Shown here in pieces: positions 60,934 through 64,000 of a DNA stretch of 64,000 nt (positions within the stretch are counted from its first letter, which is position 1; every line of letters starts with the position of its first letter). Under the pieces are notes generated by a model, which saw only the letters and a list, made by a program, of their open reading frames with translations, ran no database searches and was not told where the DNA came from. This DNA is from CAZFJG01 sp964410915 (lineage in GTDB: Bacteria; Synergistota; Synergistia; Synergistales; JAFGMB01). The DNA lies in the NCBI GenBank assembly GCA_964410915.1, contig CAYPIU010000002.1, positions 62,001-126,000 on the forward strand. Reading direction: 5' to 3'. The position numbers were made by a program, and so were the translations under genes.

Positions 60934-61947
60934 CTATTTGGCCTCCAATACACTTTCTATTTCTAGAATTCTGCTTTCATCAGCAACCCAATCTTTCCAG
61001 ACTTCAGGATACTCATTGAGGTACCAGATGGCGGCTTCTTCAGGACCAACATCGTTGGTTTTCATATATGCAAGGGACTTGTTCATCTGCGCAATGGTTG
61101 TCATATATCTATCAAAGAATCCTGTTACTTCAGAGTATTCCCTTGAAAATTCACCGTTAAGAACTACATAGCATATGAGCTCTTTTGTTCCACAACCGTA
61201 ATTTTCTTCCCAGACTTCTTCATCATAAGGAGGTTCTTCAAGAAGTATCATATCGTACATCCCCATAATAGTAGTTGGTTCCCAGCCATAAGCAAGAATT
61301 GGCTCACCTTTTTCGTAAGCTGCCGATATGGCTGCAGCAAGGGATGCCTGGGATCCAGGATTAAAGGACTCCATGACTTCATCCAGACCATATGCCTTGA
61401 TCTTCTCTTTATTAATTGTATGAGCAACCCATCCTGATGGCCCATTGTAAAGTCTTCCTTTCCCTGGTTCATTCTTCTCTTCAAACAACTTCCAGTATTT
61501 CTTCAGATCAAAAACACTCTTGAGATCAGGAGCAAAAGGTTTAATACCTCTTGATTTATCACCCTTGATCACATAGTCAGGTACATACCAGCCTTGAGGT
61601 GCATCTTCAAAGACCTTTCCAGAATTATGGATAATATCGGTATTACCTACCTTGGTCCACCAGTCATGGAAGTTTTCAATCCAGCATTCCATTATTACAT
61701 CAATATCTCCTCTTTCGAGTCCAAGAAGACCCGGCATCGATTCAGCAAAAAGGTATTCAGGTTCCATATCGTAAGCATTTTCAAGAATAAAACCTGCGAT
61801 ACGGTTCTGAACCTGCACACTCTCCCAGCTGAAATCAACCATGGTTATGGATGAGGCATGAGATGTAGAAACAGGAATAAGGATCAAACCTAACAAAGAA
61901 ACAACTATCAACATTTTTTTAAATTTCATAAAATTACCTGATTTCAT
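60934..61947 (-). CDS. proX: Glycine betaine-binding protein ProX
   Basis: Extracytoplasmic receptor of the OpuAC family, 337 residues from ATG 61947 (six bases after AGGAG). A signal peptide (FKKMLIVVSLLGLILIPVST, cleavage after SHA) precedes the mature part. Trp residues for the aromatic betaine cage are visible in IMECWIENFHDWW, GPSGWVAHTIN and ILAYGWEPTTIM. No lipobox. First of proX-proV-proW. Confidence 0.92.
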   Translation of the reverse strand: MKSGNFMKFKKMLIVVSLLGLILIPVSTSHASSITMVDFSWESVQVQNRIAGFILENAYDMEPEYLFAESMPGLLGLERGDIDVIMECWIENFHDWWTKVGNTDIIHNSGKVFEDAPQGWYVPDYVIKGDKSRGIKPFAPDLKSVFDLKKYWKLFEEKNEPGKGRLYNGPSGWVAHTINKEKIKAYGLDEVMESFNPGSQASLAAAISAAYEKGEPILAYGWEPTTIMGMYDMILLEEPPYDEEVWEENYGCGTKELICYVVLNGEFSREYSEVTGFFDRYMTTIAQMNKSLAYMKTNDVGPEEAAIWYLNEYPEVWKDWVADESRILEIESVLEAK

Positions 61948-62164
61948 ATTAAACTCCTTTTTGATAACTAATTTTGGGTTTGTCATATCGACCCTGATTA
62001 AAATTTACAATAAGACTTGCACTCTAACTTCAACACGAAAGTTCTCATGGAGTTAAAGCATGTAAATCAACTGACTAACATATTCTATCTGAAAATAATC
62101 TGGAAATGATTAAAAACATACCACCAAATATCACAAGGGCTCGCAATATAATATAAACTTGCGA

Positions 62165-62470
62165 TCATTTCAATCTGTTTTCAAGTTTTTTTACTTTCTC
62201 TTCAAGATTGAAAATACGTTCTTCCAACTCTATATGATATTGCTGTAATTTTGTTAAAATATTGGATGGTACCTGTTGATCCTCGCGGGCTGCTATTACC
62301 TTTTGACGAACCAGTGGATTTCGATAAAGAGTGGAACGGGCAACTCCAAGTCTTTGAGATATGATCTTAAAGTCAATTTTTTCTCCCGTTTCATGAAGAT
62401 CTGAAAGAACATTCTCGACCTTTTGAAGAAGTTCTTTCTTTTCCTTTTTAGTAGTCTGTTTATCAGACAG
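62165..62470 (-). CDS. Small HTH/coiled-coil protein with apparent CTG start
   Basis: A 101-codon frame with no ATG, GTG or TTG near its 5' end. It opens CTG at 62470 (L/M-SDKQTTKKEKKELLQKVE), eight bases after GAGAGGTG; the preceding in-frame codon is TAA. The sequence has an HTH (FKIISQRLGVARSTLYRNPL) and a C-terminal coiled coil (LEERIFNLEEKVKKLENRLK). It resembles the DUF6262/TnpC-like accessory proteins of Tn554-type transposons, but no transposase is near. A 61-codon frame (62296-62481) in another register is a shadow. CTG initiation is inference; a sequencing error or frameshift is the alternative. Confidence 0.65.
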   Translation of the reverse strand: MSDKQTTKKEKKELLQKVENVLSDLHETGEKIDFKIISQRLGVARSTLYRNPLVRQKVIAAREDQQVPSNILTKLQQYHIELEERIFNLEEKVKKLENRLK

Positions 62471-62637
62471 TTATGAAACACCTCTCTTTCGCTTCATATA
62501 CGCTACATAAGACGCATGTAATACTAACATAGAGAAATCTAAGTGTCAATCTAAATACTTTTTGTAGTCTAATCCGGGCATAGTTACAATCGTACTATTT
62601 CAGGCAGTTATAATATTATGTTAAGGAGGAAAAGTTT

Positions 62638-63339
62638 ATGACAGAAACAATCAATAAACCTGCAAAGATATATGAACTTGTAGTAGAAAAAATAAAAGTT
62701 CTGATTTCAAACGGTGACCTTAACCAGGGAGATCCCATTCCCCCCGAACGTCAATTGATAGAAGAATTCGGGGTTAGCAGAAGTTCTTTACGAGAAGCCT
62801 TTAAAGTTCTTGAATCTCTGGGGCTGATAGAAAGCATTCCTGGAAAGGGACGTTTCGTAAGAAAAGCAAGGAAGACAGATTGTTTTACATCAAATGTCCA
62901 GCTTGAGGATGAAGCAATATTAGAACTGGTTGAAGCACGAAAGATAATTGAACCTCTTATAGCTTCTGAGGCAGCCAAACATGCTTCACCAGGAGATATG
63001 GCAAGGATCAGACGGTTACTCAATACAACTGCAGAAGATGTGGAATCACTGCAACACAGAGCCGAATGCGATTATTCCTTTCACCTGTTACTTGCCGAAG
63101 CAGCTCATAACTTTGTTTTTGTAAACATTATAAAAATGACATTTAACCTTATAATGGCAACTCACCAGAGAATTTATACCCTACTGGACGATAAAGAGAT
63201 ATTCCTGAAAGAACATCAGGGATTATATGATTCTTTAATCTCCCGAAACCCGGAAAAAGCAGCTCAACTAATGAGTTCACATGTAACAAGAGTCTATAAA
63301 ACACTTCTTGATGCCCTTGCCTATGAGTCGGATCAATAA
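62638..63339 (+). CDS. FadR-type (FCD) GntR regulator
   Basis: 233 residues. The N-terminal GntR wHTH (LNQGDPIPPERQLIEEFGVS, SRSSLREAFKVLESLGLIES) is followed by an FCD effector domain with the metal ligands Asp and His (ECDYSFHLLLAEAAHN; SHVTRVYKTL). FCD members respond to organic acids such as lactate, pyruvate or gluconate. AAGGAGG precedes the ATG, and a TATAAT lies at 62609-62614. The target is not evident; no catabolic genes adjoin it in the window. Confidence 0.92.
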   Translation: MTETINKPAKIYELVVEKIKVLISNGDLNQGDPIPPERQLIEEFGVSRSSLREAFKVLESLGLIESIPGKGRFVRKARKTDCFTSNVQLEDEAILELVEARKIIEPLIASEAAKHASPGDMARIRRLLNTTAEDVESLQHRAECDYSFHLLLAEAAHNFVFVNIIKMTFNLIMATHQRIYTLLDDKEIFLKEHQGLYDSLISRNPEKAAQLMSSHVTRVYKTLLDALAYESDQ

Positions 63340-63340
63340 A

Positions 63341-63395
63341 CCCAAGGGACCAGGCCCGAGATATAAAGATTTAATCTTCAGCCTGGTCCCTTGGA
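63341..63395. terminator. Bidirectional terminator between FadR-type and wtpA genes
   Basis: CCAAGGGACCAGGC and GCCTGGTCCCTTGG form a 14-bp perfect stem in the convergent gap, followed by AAAATATT. Confidence 0.8.
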
Positions 63396-63410
63396 AAATA
63401 TTAATAAAAC

Positions 63411-64000
63411 CTATTCTGAAAGAAAAGGCTTAAGATCTGCCGGAATTTCAGTTTCTGAACCTGCTGATGCTGGACCTACGATACCCTGCCCCATCTCTTT
63501 AAAAACCTTTAAGCCTCCTTCCTCAGACATGGCAAATTTCGCAAATTCCATTGCCAGTTCAGGGTTTGGAGCCTGTCTGGTGATTGTAAAACCGTATACT
63601 ATGGGTGCTCCTGTAAGTGTTTTAGTTGTTCCGGGTTCTTTCCCTGCAACTACAACTTTAGCCTGGCTGTAATAATCCTCAAATTCAACATCTCTCAGAT
63701 TTATCTCTGCTGGAAATTCCACAAAATCAAAACCATGCTGAACTGCAACAGATCTGTATTCAAAAGCATAATCAAGAACTCCGCTCTCAACCTGGGCAAC
63801 AAGCTCTATAGCCTTGGGCCTGGTAAAATGCTTTTGATCTTGTAAAGATCTTTCGTATAGTCCCTGTTCTCCATAATACTCTTCAGCAAGCTGAAGAACC
63901 ATCATTGCCCTGTATCCACAGGGGTCAAGATCAGGTTCAGAATTTCCCCATGATACATCATCTTTCAGTAATATCCGATACCAGTTGTCACTGTTGATCT
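63411..64000 (-). CDS. wtpA: Tungstate/molybdate-binding protein WtpA, 5' end beyond the window
   Basis: C-terminal two thirds (about 196 residues) of an extracytoplasmic oxyanion receptor. SWGNSEPDLDPCGYRAMMVL near the window edge is the WtpA hallmark (DP.GYR). VESGVLDYAFEYRSVAVQHG and VVVAGKEPGTTKTLTGAPIVYGFT follow. WtpA binds tungstate and molybdate with very high affinity; an archaeal-type transporter fits an anaerobe using tungsten or molybdenum enzymes. The frame is open to position 64000, so the start and signal peptide lie outside. The internal ATG at 63905 is not the start. Confidence 0.9.
   Translation of the reverse strand, partial: INSDNWYRILLKDDVSWGNSEPDLDPCGYRAMMVLQLAEEYYGEQGLYERSLQDQKHFTRPKAIELVAQVESGVLDYAFEYRSVAVQHGFDFVEFPAEINLRDVEFEDYYSQAKVVVAGKEPGTTKTLTGAPIVYGFTITRQAPNPELAMEFAKFAMSEEGGLKVFKEMGQGIVGPASAGSETEIPADLKPFLSE

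Noticed and set aside
62296..62481. 61-codon minus-strand frame starting at GTG 62481
   Set aside because: Its start lies inside the ribosome site and its product is a Lys/Arg/Phe string; the HTH and coiled coil appear only in the neighbouring register (62165-62470).

Overview
The window is a compact, roughly 40% G+C bacterial chromosome segment (G+C judged by eye) with housekeeping operons on both strands. Low-G+C, Gram-positive-type features dominate: AGGAGG ribosome sites, frequent TTG/GTG starts, consensus TTGACA-17-TATAAT promoters, a T-box leader, a ctsR-mcsA-clpC operon, two SpoVS proteins and the ylxM-ffh-rpsP-khpA-rimM-trmD-rplS cluster. The clp operon has no mcsB, trmD is fused to a second methyltransferase-like domain, and radical SAM and ferredoxin-ATPase genes are common. 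Together these suggest an anaerobe of the Synergistota or a deep Bacillota lineage. This placement is inference; there is no rRNA in the window. No prophage, insertion sequence or CRISPR array was seen.

Layout. 1-2174: threonine synthesis (thrC, then thrB running off the left edge) behind a Thr T-box. 2330-2482: tRNA-Gln and tRNA-Glu. 2547-9309: the complete phosphate regulon pstSCAB-phoU-phoB-phoR behind Pho-box repeats. 9393-14632: DUF502 protein, HD hydrolase, speD, tRNA-Ala, and an SLH/SPOR/phosphodiester-glycosidase envelope protein. 14694-18314: ctsR-mcsA-clpC with a CtsR site on its promoter. 18347-21055: plsY with an NDP-forming acyl-CoA synthetase homologue that has lost its phosphohistidine. 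21271-25996: tRNA-Leu(AAG) and the translation/SRP operon. 26170-33650: accessory metabolism and regulators, including an asparaginase homologue with Gln at the nucleophile position and an XRE/ImmA pair. 33679-39496: UPF0173, aspS, hisS and two spoVS genes. 39785-48456: tex, a flavoprotein, dodecin, yerC, radical SAM, KAS III, tRNA-Leu(CAA) and ychF. 48664-55469: DUF4139, a metallo-hydrolase, a Fur-family gene, and an iron-sulfur cluster module (DUF5320, two NifX-like proteins, two ferredoxin-containing ParA ATPases, Mrp). 55597-64000: a small protein, LacI, L,D-transpeptidase, nucleoside kinase, proXVW, an HTH gene with an apparent CTG start, a FadR-type regulator and a partial wtpA.

The most coherent candidate for an under-described system is 51020-55469. 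A Fur-family regulator gene lies directly upstream of an operon of cofactor-handling proteins, and near-perfect 7-1-7 Fur boxes sit in front of both convergent arms: one between promoter and DUF5320, the other in the leader of nifX-mrp. This suggests an iron-responsive Fe-S or metal-cofactor assembly and trafficking module that uses three P-loop ATPases.

Several proteins keep a fold but lack the known catalytic residue, and one HTH gene (62165-62470) starts from an apparent CTG codon behind a well-placed ribosome site, so start-codon-restricted gene calling would miss it. Many start codons were moved inward from the longest frame because the first codon lies inside the Shine-Dalgarno sequence.
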